Shown: positions 32,357 to 42,835 of the stretch, in pieces
Position numbering within the stretch: the stretch's first letter is position 1
Layout: the number at the start of each line of letters is the position of its first letter
Assembly (NCBI GenBank): GCA_964019425.1
Contig: OZ025837.1
Location: forward strand, 429,001-493,000
DNA: 64,000 nucleotides
Origin: Flectonema sp. DT1601
Lineage: Eukaryota; Euglenozoa; Diplonemea; Diplonemida; Diplonemidae
Direction of reading: 5' to 3'
The notes under the pieces: generated by a model
Database searches by the model: none
Told to the model about the DNA's origin: nothing
The model's input: the letters and a program-made list of their open reading frames with translations, nothing else
Translations under genes and position numbers: made by a program

Positions 32357-34867
32357 TCACATTATTGAACAACCCCCGCAACCTCCCCCCTGAGCAGCTT
32401 TAGGTCCTCCTTGAAGCTGCTGTTTTATTTTTTTTATTTTTTTTTTTGTTGCTTTTTTTTCGCTGAAAAGCTTTAGAAAATAATTACATACCTTACGACG
32501 GGGCTGTCCCCTGCTAGAAGTTGGAATAACAGCATCAGTAGACAGACTGCTGTATGAAGTGTCTTTCACAGTCAATGAATTAGGCGAATGAGTTGGAGAC
32601 GCCTGAGTTGTTGCCGTTGTTTTAGTTTCGATAAACTCTTCGGAAGCATCTGAACGTTGATTCGAACTCGACATGGTACTGATTGGAGAATCCAACGATG
32701 ACTTTTGTTCTGTTGTTTTATCACCTCCTAAAGGATTTGATGAATACTCATATTGAACAGGTGTTAACACAGTAAAGCAATTTGTTAGTTCTTCCCTATC
32801 ATCTGTTTCATTAGTTTCAATGATCTCACAGAATGGTTCGATTCGATTACTCCACAACAACACGACTGTAGAATACCATTCTAATATTATTTCATTTCGG
32901 ATATCACTTTCTGATGTCTCACATCCATCAGTCAGTCGAGGTTGTTGACACCCAACTATATCCTCAATGGAGTTGTTTATCTCGGGTATGATCAGTTCTT
33001 GTGAAGGTTCACTTGGAGGTGAAGAAGGCTTTACATCTTCATTTTCAACGAAAGATGCTTCTTGAATAGCAATAGCTCTGTCGCAATCAACCTCTTTGAT
33101 TAATTTGTCAAGTGGTTCTAAATCAGATTGACCACTGGTGTCGGTGGATAGTTTCCTTGCCATTGCGTTTGGTGATTCTTTTGAAATTTCAATACCGTCG
33201 AAAAAGTGTTCTGATGATAATGCAGTTGATGGTTTTCGTTCTGGAAGAAGTTGGTCATCTCCGTCAGAGATAGTTTGATCGTAGGTATCAACTGAGAATT
33301 TACGACTTGAAAATACTTCATCACCGTCAGTAGATTGAACCGTTTCAATCGAACCTTTTCTTATAATCACCGAGTCTTTACTCTCAACTGTAGCTTCTGT
33401 ATCTGATTCTTGACTTGCTGTTGTTCCAGTCGTTTCTTTTTTAGTTTTTATTTTAGATCTCTGTCCAGAAACTGAATTTTTCAATTTTTTTTGTTTTGAA
33501 TTGGACGGTGGACTCAAACACTTAGGAGGTGATGCTATAACATTCCAAGGTGGTTTTTTATCCTTATTGTTGTTAGCGTTGAGATCACGGATCGAAACCT
33601 TTGGAGGAGACGCTGCCGAAGGAGGTGACTTAATTCCGTTCACATCATCAAGTCTGCGAGATGAGACTCTCGCCGACACCTCTTTCTGTTTTGGAATTGA
33701 GCTTGGAGAATCACTTTTTTTTAAACTGCCAGTTCGAGAGAATGATTCTTTCTGTTTCGGTGAAACCATTCCAAGGCTACTACTGCTTTCATTTGCTCTC
33801 TTTAAACTTGATGAACGAGAAATTGGATCAAATCTAGCCGATGCAGGTGGAGAGTTGAGTTCAGGTTTTTTCAAGCTATTCGTTCTGGTGAAACTTTCAC
33901 TTCTTGTTTTAAAACTGTGCGAGGGAGAAGTCACAGTAGAATTTGATTGCCCCCTTCCTAGATCCACAGCTCCAAATTGTGATTGAATTTTTCCTGTTTT
34001 TGTAAAAGTATCACCACTAGTTGTCCTGGTGATGGGTCTACTCTTATTATCAACAACCTTAGACGTAGTTGTAGGTGTAAACAATCTCGGTAAGTATGAT
34101 GAAAACGCTGGTGTGTCACCAGACAAACTCTCATAAGGAGGCGTCGGGTCATCATAAGAATAAATACTATCCTCACGAGAATAGAGCTCGTCTTCTGATG
34201 AAGCCTCTGAAGGTGAGGCTGAAGCTGAAATACAACTTTGTCTTCTTCGACGAACTTTTCTGCTGCCCAACACACCTAAAGATTCCCACGTTAAAGAAAA
34301 ATTTGGATGTCTAAATAACCTTGAAGTAAAGGCTTCACCATCTCTTCCTTTTTTACATATTGTTGGGGATTGTTTTGTTACTAAAGTTGGTTTGGTTACT
34401 AGAGTTGGTTTGGTAGGTGTGAATAATTTTGGAACGTAGTCAGAAACAGACGTTGATTCCCTTGGAGTGATGTAACTAATCGAAGGAGTGTCGGATTCAC
34501 GAGTGAACTCATCTTCGTCTTCTTCTTCTTCCTCCTCTTCATCATCGTACATGTCATCCAGATTGAGGGTTACTTCTGGAACTATAAGAAAACGATCATC
34601 CTGTTCTGGAACATCACAGGAAAGATTATTTCTAGTATCACTTTCAGAACACACTCTTATAGTCGGTTGTTTTGTGTTTCCAAACACAAGTGTTCTCGTA
34701 AGTAATCTTGAAATTTGAGGCCTTCTTATATATTGTCTTCTCCCAATTATTGGTTTTCTGTGGTGTCGATTGAACGGCCGTCTTCTCTGAACTGATGTTG
34801 TTGATGAATTCCAACTGGGTTGAACCAACCAATAATTCCCAAAGTCATCGTCGTCATCGATGTCCAT
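32357..34867 (-). CDS. Disordered Ser-rich protein with CaaX prenylation box (CSIM)
   Basis: Exon 1 is 34867-32492 and exon 2 is 32419-32357, giving 812 residues. The intron is GTATGT...AAAACAG, with a second CAG immediately after (tandem acceptor). It is 72 bases long and has no stop, so a retained-intron form also keeps the frame. The N-terminus is acidic (MDIDDDDDFGNYW). The body is low-complexity, Ser/Thr/Pro-rich, with repeated SFSRTGSLKK/SRSSSLKR-like basic phosphosite motifs at about 330-400. The C-terminus GGCGGCSIM ends in a CaaX box typical of farnesylation, so membrane anchoring is expected. No catalytic domain is seen. An ATTCTAATCAG acceptor (34876) lies nine bases before the ATG. 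Confidence 0.8.
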   Translation of the reverse strand: MDIDDDDDFGNYWLVQPSWNSSTTSVQRRRPFNRHHRKPIIGRRQYIRRPQISRLLTRTLVFGNTKQPTIRVCSESDTRNNLSCDVPEQDDRFLIVPEVTLNLDDMYDDEEEEEEEDEDEFTRESDTPSISYITPRESTSVSDYVPKLFTPTKPTLVTKPTLVTKQSPTICKKGRDGEAFTSRLFRHPNFSLTWESLGVLGSRKVRRRRQSCISASASPSEASSEDELYSREDSIYSYDDPTPPYESLSGDTPAFSSYLPRLFTPTTTSKVVDNKSRPITRTTSGDTFTKTGKIQSQFGAVDLGRGQSNSTVTSPSHSFKTRSESFTRTNSLKKPELNSPPASARFDPISRSSSLKRANESSSSLGMVSPKQKESFSRTGSLKKSDSPSSIPKQKEVSARVSSRRLDDVNGIKSPPSAASPPKVSIRDLNANNNKDKKPPWNVIASPPKCLSPPSNSKQKKLKNSVSGQRSKIKTKKETTGTTASQESDTEATVESKDSVIIRKGSIETVQSTDGDEVFSSRKFSVDTYDQTISDGDDQLLPERKPSTALSSEHFFDGIEISKESPNAMARKLSTDTSGQSDLEPLDKLIKEVDCDRAIAIQEASFVENEDVKPSSPPSEPSQELIIPEINNSIEDIVGCQQPRLTDGCETSESDIRNEIILEWYSTVVLLWSNRIEPFCEIIETNETDDREELTNCFTVLTPVQYEYSSNPLGGDKTTEQKSSLDSPISTMSSSNQRSDASEEFIETKTTATTQASPTHSPNSLTVKDTSYSSLSTDAVIPTSSRGQPRRKVCNYFLKLFSEKKATKKKIKKIKQQLQGGPKAAQGGGCGGCSIM

Positions 34868-34944
34868 TTAGGGCTCTGATTAGAATTGATTTTATGATGG
34901 GGAAAAAAAAAAATTACTAAGTAGTAGTAGGTCTGCAATTAACG

Positions 34945-34948
<4 letters not shown>

Positions 34949-35030
<82 letters not shown>
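34949..35030. repeat. 82-base poly(T) run
   Basis: This is the longest homopolymer in the window. It could be a retroposed poly(A) tail on the minus strand or slippage expansion, and assembly of its exact length is doubtful. Confidence 0.8.
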
Positions 35031-35698
35031 CGCCGAAGCGAAGATGCCGGGAAGAAACCACATGCTAGTACAGTTCTTTTACTTTTCTTTGTCTGCTGGA
35101 ATTCTATCTGAGAAAACTGGTAGTCTTTAAAATTGTAAGCCAAGTACAAGTTGCCTCCTGACGGGTATATTGTGGGTAGTTCGAAACCGTTGCGCTCCAA
35201 ATTTTTTTTTCAAATTCTGTTTTGTTTAAAAAAAAAAAAAAAAATTATCAAATCTGCATGTGTACAATTGGGTTTCAAAAAAAAAAAAAAAAAAACTAAA
35301 TAATGACAATAAGCGGTGCGGTGCGCATAAACGAATACGTGGATATAAAACACGCAGAAAGCGAGAAGGGGGAAAAGAAAGTGATCACGAAACACAAAAA
35401 CACATCACACACGTACTGTACGACAGTAATCCGAGCGCAAGGTAGAAAGTACATACCGAACACCTTTCTGCGTGATAACACAACACAACATATGAATTTA
35501 GTAGTGAAGAAATGGGTAAGAAAGTTTTTTTTTTTTTTTTTTTTTTTCGAACGAGAAAATATTTGTCTCTGGTACCCGGGTGATGGCCACGAGCACTTAA
35601 ATAGAGATATGGCATTTCCATATGGCTAGTTTAGGGGTCACTGTTGGGTATTTTTTTAAATTCCCAAATAACAGCGCTCACACGGAAAATTCACACGC

Positions 35699-35730
<32 letters not shown>

Positions 35731-36366
35731 CTTCTTCGCATTTGATATCATAAAACCGTCTAAAGTGTAGGACCGCTCACTTAACAATGCTCAAGGCTTT
35801 CAACACTGGTTGAATAGTTAAACTGTCGAGATGATCATCAATACACAAGGCCGGATAGACTTTTTTTTTTTTTTTCAAAGTTAGCTACAGCAGTAGATGA
35901 ACACCACTTGTATTATATCGCTATATAGGAAAGTCTTTAAGGGGCAAAAAAAAAAAAAAAAAAAAAAAAAACTAGTTGATTTTTTTTTTTTTTTTTTTTT
36001 TTTGCTTCCTAAATTGCTCAGTGAGCTACAGTTGTGTAAGTGAGCTTTTTATTTTTTTTTTTTCAACTTTCATATGGACCGGCAGCAATCTCAAGACAAG
36101 TGGGGGAAATACCATCTCGCAGTCTTTACCCAGAAGATGCACTCACCCCCCATACATGTTTGTAGATGGGAAAAGCTTGTCTTTTTTTCCCGCTGGAACA
36201 TACCGTGAGGGGAAATCTATAGATAGACATGCATAATCAAAAGTAAAACAAAAAAAAACAAAAATAATAATAATAATAATAAATTTGCGGAAGAAAAAAT
36301 TGCTTCTACTTTTTTATCACAATTCTTTTTTTTTTTTTTTTTTTAAGTTTTGCTTAATATATAAGT

Positions 36367-36474
36367 AAAAATAGTGGCTCAGTCAGAGGGGGGATGTATG
36401 TTCGATTTTATAAAAATTACAACTAATGTTGTATCATAAACAACATAAAAATAGTGGCTCAGTCGAGGGGGGGG
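36367..36474. repeat. Dispersed repeat R1, copy 2, flanked by a short direct repeat
   Basis: AAAATAGTGGCTCAGTC-(A)-GAGGGGGG occurs at 36367-36393 and again at 36447-36474. Between them TGTATGTTCGATTTTATAAA...GTTGTATCATAAACAACATA matches copies at 14901-14975 and 58319-58415. Confidence 0.65.
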
Positions 36475-37460
36475 CTCTTGCAATGCTCTATAATCAAAAA
36501 GACGTAAATACTAAGCTGACATACGAAACATGATTTCTGTTTGGTCCCATTCAACTTCTTCTAAAAGGAAAAAGAAACTGAAGTTAGAGGCAAGAGAAAA
36601 ACACAGAAGGGGAAAAATAGAGTAAAGAAACTACCTAAAATGGGGAAAAAAGAACCCCAATCACAATGACATAGTAGGATGGTCTGACATGCAGACAGAA
36701 TTCCCCCGAAAGAAACTTTTTTTTTCATTCACGCGGGCTCCAAGACTTGTTTACATTCCTTAACACAGAAAACGCCTTTCGAGCAGCAAAAAAGAAACAA
36801 ACAAAAGTTAACTCTAGAAGGGAGAAAACACAAAACAAAACAAAACAAAAAAAGAAATTTTTGGCCGATTTACACTTTTCGTGAAATTTTTTTTAAAAAA
36901 AAAAGTTTGTTTTGACCATATTATAAAAGGGACATAAAAACTGGATAGTAAAAAAATAAAATAAACACAACGATTCAATTGCCGCTCGGATTGTTTGTTC
37001 ACACATGAAAAACAAGAACAAAAATAAATTCACAACACAAAACAAGAAATGTGCCGACTATGCGCACTGCCCCTTTTTGATAAACTCGCATTTAAGATAA
37101 CAATGAGAAATACTTGCAGCTCAGCTTGCAAACCACGATGAGACATGAATTCATTTCTTTTTTTTTTTTTTTTTTTAAATTTTCTAAAACGTCAATTTAC
37201 ACAATAGCAAAAAAAGAAAATTACAAAACGACTCCAACGAGACTACAGAAACAAAACGTAGAATCCATATCAGTTTGAAAAAAAAAAAAAAAAAAAGTGA
37301 AATCCATCAGGTTCTGCGAACAAAATTCATCTGACTCACGGAATCGAAAACAAAGTTTTTTTTTTTTTTTTTTTTTTTTTTTTGATACAGCCGAAATCAC
37401 AAATATGGTGTTAAATACCCTGAGCTGAGTTGTGATCACTCCGCATGTACTAATCTAGAA

Positions 37461-38970
37461 TTACTGAGCTGCTGTTGGCGTCGCAGGCCTTGAGCTTGGA
37501 GCCTCAGAACTAATGCCTTCTGTCTCAGTAGTATCAGCAACTGCGCTAACTTGTGTTTTCTTTCTCTGTTGTGTTTATGGATGGTGACATTTAAAAAAAG
37601 AAAAAGGTAACAAGTTTCAAACATACCTTACTAAGACCAGGAGTAGATCTCGTTATCAATGAAGAAATAGCGGCAACAACGTTAGTGAGAGCTGAGAATC
37701 CAGGAACTTTAGTTGTAATGAAGTCCATCGTTGACATCGTTAAAATGGTCGAATTAGCAACGAGACTCCAAACCCAAATAGCGCTGTTCGCCTTCGGCGC
37801 AGTTCCATTCTGATGTGCGATCGCTGCAGTCCGATAGTTATCAGCCATTTTTTCCATCACAGTGTCCATCTCCCAGGTTAATGCAGATTTTCTTGATTCA
37901 AATTTCATTGATGATAATAACAGTCTGTCAACAACCATTTTCCGAGTCAACTCGTAAAACTGTTCTTCGTTATCCTTTTCACACGCATATCCGTTTACAC
38001 CGTGAGTTACGAGATGGCCAGAACAGCCTTTTTCAACTACAGCTGGTGTGCCACATGCAAGTGATTCCAGAGTCACGTTACCAAACGTTTCAACAGCGGA
38101 TGGAAAAAGTAAAATATCGGATGAGGCATATGCTTGTGCGAGTTCTTCAGCATTCAACCAACCTAATTGGATGATTGATGTGTGTTTCATGAACTCGACT
38201 CCAGGTCCTATTCCGCCTGCTACTAGTCCTTTGACAGGTAGGCCTTCCGCTATTAACTTCTTGAGGATGGTACCGTATATGTCTGGTCGTTTTTCATAAA
38301 CAGTTCTACCAGCCCAAAGTACCACAATTTCAGAATTTGAAATACCTAACTTTGATCTGAACAAATCACATCTTTTTGAAGGTGAAAAAATTTCACAATC
38401 GACTCCCCTTCCCCAAACTCCAATAATCGATGGGTCAAATCCAATTTCAGTCAGTTTAGTACAAATGTATGGAGTCGGAACATATGTAAAAACTTGTCGA
38501 AAAAATCCTCTCAAATATAATTCAAGTATAGGTCTAAACCAATCCCTTCCATAGTATTGAAGGTAATCAGCGTAATTAGAATGCCACGTCGCCATTGATG
38601 GGATTCCCTGTTCCTCAGCCCATCGCAGACCCTGACGAGCAACAACGTCTGGAACAGAAAAATGCATCACTGTTGGTTTGAAGTTAATGATGCGTTGCTT
38701 GACAGAATCATCTAATTGGATGCCCATGCAATATTTAAAAGTCGTCGCAAACGGTAACTCGATTGACGTGACTTTAACAATTTCACCTCCACCTGTTGGA
38801 TACGTCGCAGAATCATCCTTTGGATCTGCCGTGATAATCATCGTGGTTGCTCCTCTTTTTTGAAGATACGTTGCTATTCTGTTCACTGTTAAAGCAACGC
38901 CATCAGGTATGTGATACGCTGCTGTTAAAAAAACGACTCGAAGATCGGCTTCTGACCTTTTAGCCGTCAT
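37461..38970 (-). CDS. GT4 glycosyltransferase, SQD2-like, with C-terminal membrane segment
   Basis: Exon 1 is 38970-37627 and exon 2 is 37565-37461; the intron is GTATGT...CACAACAG. The protein has 482 residues ending RPATPTAAQ. The N-terminal Rossmann half begins LRVVFLTAAYHIPDGVALTV, and WHSNYADYLQYYGRD sits near residue 135. The C-terminal GT-B half has VLWAGRTVYEKRPD (sugar-nucleotide loop) and the ExFGxxxLE signature SAVETFGNVTLESLACGTP. A hydrophobic segment follows (AIWVWSLVANSTILTMSTMD). SQD2 makes sulfoquinovosyl diacylglycerol, while relatives are mannosyl- or glucosyltransferases. Substrate cannot be read from sequence. No plastid targeting peptide is apparent. Membrane attachment is inferred. 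Confidence 0.8.
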
Positions 38971-39040
38971 TGTTATTTATAAATCTTTTTTTAGATGACC
39001 TGTTTGCAAAGGAAGAGTTGTTGATAAAAAAAAATTAAAA

Positions 39041-39103
39041 AAATCGGCAAACTTCACTTTTTACTTTCTTACTCACACTTTTTGTTTTGTTTGTGCGCAA
39101 CCG
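39041..39103. repeat. Dispersed repeat R3, copy 1
   Basis: TCGGCAAAC-TTCACTTTTTAC...TTACTCACAC...GTTTGTGCGCAACC is matched at 42518-42585 in the same orientation. This copy lies just upstream of the GT4 start. Confidence 0.65.
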
Positions 39104-39261
39104 GACCCCTTTTAAAATAGCCCATGCCTGTGTGACTCAGCACTACATTATATGCATGTATAAGCTGGAGTCGCAGCGTACTAAATCCTCATTCTCTTTC
39201 TGGGCCTCAGATGATCACCTGTTTAAATAAAAAACTAATCAAAAAAAAAAAAAAATATATA

Positions 39262-40922
39262 TTAGTCATTCCAAAAATAACCGTCCATTTTAGGGTTCCA
39301 GTATTTCATAGGTGAAAATAGGGAGTAAAACTTAAAACCGAATACCCATTTTAATCGCTTTTGCACCGCTGATTTCATTCCCGCTGCGATTCAAAAAAAT
39401 GCAGCTAAAATTCAAAAAAATTGTGACATTTTTGTGTGGTAAAAATTTTGAATAATGGAACTGTTGATGTCTAATCGGCTGCCCCGGGTGCTAAAATGAA
39501 AGATCGGTATATGGTTCTATATCCGGCCGTACCTGGTCGGATGTTTTACTCTGAAACAGTTACAAAGGCTGCTCGAAGCAAAACAGTACCTTGTACATCT
39601 TACACTACACTTAGCCTATTTTTATTTTTGATTAGGCTTAGCTCTTTTGGCAACTTTTACTGCTGGCTTTCTTCGTTTTCCTACCGGCAATGAACCGATA
39701 ATAGAACTAGTTGAACGCAGCGATCTGAAACTGGAACTAGAACTAGATTCAGTGGCCAAAGAAGCAGTTGTAAGACGGGTCTCGACATAGTATGAGTGGT
39801 AGGTGGTCACTCAAGCGGGTTAGCTGAAATCTTCTCAGGCCCACAAGTCTTATATAAGCAGGAAGGATAAGTGCAATTTGCATGTGCCACCTGCAACGGC
39901 ATCGAGGGTTATTCGGACAAGATTTGACATGAGCAGGCCTTTTGTCACAAAACTGAGGATATGAGATAGCTGTGTGAGTTCTGCAGAAGGCACTCCACAA
40001 GGCAAGGTATGGTTCTCTTACATAGAGGACTGTTTCTTTACTTGTCTCGCCGGTTATGTAGTCTTTGCTGAGGACCACGCGGTTTGACTCAGGGCGTGCA
40101 TTGGAAATCCAGAAGTTCCAGATATCTCTGTCTTGGCTGCGCTGCTTTACTGATTGGGAGGGATCGTGCTGTTCCAGCCTCTGTAGCTGCTTACGCATTG
40201 AAGAATCCCTGACATGGGCATTAATCTGGCTATCAGTGTAGCCTAGCGTGAGACAGAGTCTCAAAAACTGAGAACGGACAGCAGGAACTGATTCTTTCAC
40301 GCGTTCAAAAATATCTGAGAGCGGTTCCGGATTGATCGGCTCTGCAGGGATACTGACGGATGCGTAATGCGGATCACTAGTCAGCCTTTTTGCTCGCTAG
40401 TAGCAAGCGTTGCAGATTGAGCGCAGAGGAGCATACGCCGGGATTTCAAGACTACCGCGAAGTGGCTCAAGAAGCTTGTTGAACTTCGGATTCCGTCTTT
40501 TCGCGTTAGTGTGCGAGGTGCAGTTGTAGTTGTCTGAGGAGCACTCAGCTGGCATCTCGTGGCACGTGTGACACTTCATTGAGAGAAGTTTAAGCTGGTG
40601 CTTAAGGGAATAATAAGTGTAGTTACGAGAAAAAATGCCAATCTCTGATGCATTTCCCTTTTTTTTCCAGAAAAAAATTAAATGCAGCAACAGGATTAAC
40701 TTTTCCATGCCGACAGTGACATTCTCTTAGTACCCATAACGCACCTGTCGGGTTCTAACGGTCAGTAAAAAAAGTGAAAAAAAAATAATCCCACCGCGTA
40801 AAATCAGAGATTGGGGCCGAACCTTTCCACCTCGTAAAAAATCTCGAAAATGGATGCATTTTTGACCAATGGCTGCTCGAAGCAAAACTGGTTTTCGCGG
40901 CCGGTTATTTTTGGAATGACTA
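39262..40922. mobile_element. 1.66-kb DNA transposon-like element with 21-27-bp terminal inverted repeats
   Basis: The left end TTAGTCATTCCAAAAATAAC-CG and right end CG-GTTATTTTTGGAATGACTAA are exact inverses, and both are flanked by TATATA, giving a possible TA target-site duplication. The 18-mer GGCTGCTCGAAGCAAAAC occurs twice in the same orientation near the ends (39567 and 40872). Cys/His-rich minus-strand frames lie inside. The TA flanks suggest a Tc1/mariner-like mechanism, but no DDE/D motif could be identified. Confidence 0.75.
39749..40708 (-). pseudogene. Degraded Cys/His-rich element protein
   Basis: Two neighbouring minus-strand frames seem to belong to one protein. The upstream one (40708-40397) has CHTCHEMPAEC, NYNCTSH and ICNACY. 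The downstream one (40300-39749) has IWNFWISNARPESNRVVL, a Tyr/Trp-rich stretch and CPNNPRCRCRWH. Cys pairs suggest zinc binding. It lies inside the TIR element, so it is probably the element's own protein. The family was not recognised; the break near 40300-40400 implies decay. Confidence 0.45.
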
Positions 40923-42517
40923 ATATATCAAAAAAAAGTTTCTACGAAATTGTAAAGCCATACACCGAATAGTACAGAGGAAAGACAATTGAAAAGAACC
41001 GAAAAAGAAAGAAAAAAAAGAAGAAGAAAATAATTATAATAATATTGTGTTTAGATAACATCCATTCGTTTTTTTTTTTTTTCCATATGTTGGAGCTCCT
41101 TAATTTATGTTTTTTTTTTTATTTTTTCTTTTCTAAAAAAAAAATAAGGAGATAAAAGTCAACCACGTTAAACATCACTATCAATAATCGATCGCTATGA
41201 AAGATTTGAATGCTTGTCTTCTCCAGTCCTGAGAGTTTTATCCAAGATGGGAAAAAAAAAAAAAATGACATCTACCTCTCTTACTGTTGTCGTTGAAGGA
41301 AAAATTTAAGATCCAAAAGGGACTCGTGTGTTTATAATTTCTCAACGGTTCTGCCAAATATTGTTTTTTTTTAAAAAAAAAAAACAAAAAAAAAAGAATT
41401 GGCCAATTCGTTCACAACATGCAAAACACTCGGTTGTCAACAGAAGGGAAGATTCTGACAGACATTACAATGTGTACTGCGCATCGGATTTTTTGCAGTA
41501 TAAAAAAAAAAATTTCTCTCTCTCTCTCTCTCTTGAGGAAAAAAAAAATTGAGCTAATTTCTCTTTAATGTATCCAAACGTGACGTAAATCTTTATTTTT
41601 CGCTTTTACAGTTTTCAGATTACAGTTGTGGAACTTTATTAGGGAATCATATTTTGCTCTTGAAAGGGAAAGATTATACATTTGGTATCCTTAAAAAAAA
41701 GAAAAAAGAGCAAAATCAAGATCGATGTTCGTTATTAATTAATCAATGTAAATATACACAAGGAATCCCATCACACCCTGCGCAGAGAGAAAAAGAAAGA
41801 TTGGGTTTTTTTTTTTTTTTGTGTGAGAGAGAGTATTATAAACCCTCTAGTTGAAACCAACAACAACACTTCAATCATCCGTTTAAAAAAAAAAAAAAAA
41901 AAAAAAAATTTAAAAAAAAAAAAATTATAATCTCTTCATGTGTGGAATATTCATTTGTTATAAAAAAAAAGAAAATATTAAAGAAAGAAAAGAAAGCATC
42001 GAATCCCAATGTGTGAGATGCAAGCTTTTATTTGTTCTTTTCCTTTCTTTTTTTTTTTTTTTCCGTCTTTGCCCGAACCTTTGTCGGAACAGCGCACAAC
42101 GACGATAATAAGGAAAGTAATGATGAATATTGTGTCAACAATAAAAGCCTTTTATAAAGCTGTGGTTTACTGAGCAATAATAATATTCGTTTGAATGTTT
42201 TGTTATAATGCCAAAAAAAAAAAAAAAAAAAAAACAGCTGCCATGAGGTTCTCATTATTACAGTAAATCATAACAAGTGAAACCAAATCAGTTTAAAATA
42301 TTTTTTTTAAAAATAAAACAAAAAACAAAACGTGAATACGCCATGTTGAACAAAAAGCGATTAAGTAAACCAACTCAATTAAGATCAGTTTTTTATATTT
42401 CGTTGAATGCAGATAGAATCCTGTCACACGAAATGATAACGTTTACGACCACGAGAATTAGCGGCTTTTTTCAAATCTGAATAGTTATCCTCTCCGACTA
42501 TGTCACAAAAAAAAAAA

Positions 42518-42585
42518 GAATCGGGTAAACGTCACTTTTTTTTACTTAACTTACTCACACGTTTATTTTTGTTTGTGCGCAACCA
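42518..42585. repeat. Dispersed repeat R3, copy 2
   Basis: TCGGGTAAAC-GTCAC...TTACTCACAC...GTTTGTGCGCAACC is a direct copy of 39041-39103, about 3.5 kb apart and outside the TIR element. Confidence 0.65.
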
Positions 42586-42835
42586 GGTACAAAATCCTTA
42601 CAAAGGAAATAGGTTAGTTGACGCTGACACAATTCTCTTTCTACCGAACAATGGGTTTGTAGGTATAAAAAAAAAAATAAAAAAAAATATGCTAAACTAA
42701 ACAAAAAAGACTTCTCACAAGTGGATGGTGCTGTGATTATTTTTGACTTGTTGTCAGAACACAGTACCCAAGAGAGGCAATTTAATGCTTCCGATCCCAA
42801 TCGTTATTTTTTTTTTTTTTTTTAATCAAATTTTA

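Larger units (their letters stand above)
34877..37460. other. 2.6-kb spacer without genes
   Basis: It contains an 82-base T run (34949-35030), dozens of shorter A/T runs and dispersed repeat R1 (36367-36474). No open frame looks real. Stretches 35040-35200 and 36070-36230 are less repetitive, and the first contains a T-loop-like GGTTTCGAACTACC on the minus strand without a tRNA fold. Confidence 0.45.
39104..42835. other. 3.7-kb spacer with a TIR element and homopolymers
   Basis: No host gene is supported. The TIR element occupies 39262-40922. The remaining parts (39104-39261 and 40923-42835) are A/T-run-rich; one (CT)n tract lies at about 41517-41533, and R3 copy 2 lies at 42518-42585. Confidence 0.45.

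Noticed and set aside
35130-35200. tRNA-like segment or exon reading RNGFELPTIYPSGG on the minus strand
   Set aside because: No cloverleaf, no splice context, and the frame runs straight into the 82-base homopolymer.
35303-35629. Plus-strand open frame of 108 residues
   Set aside because: Composition is driven by A/T runs (Phe stretch), the strand opposes all genes, and no domain is seen.
36070-36236. Possible exon in the gene-poor spacer
   Set aside because: Base composition is less biased, but no frame with splice sites or a homologous motif could be supported.
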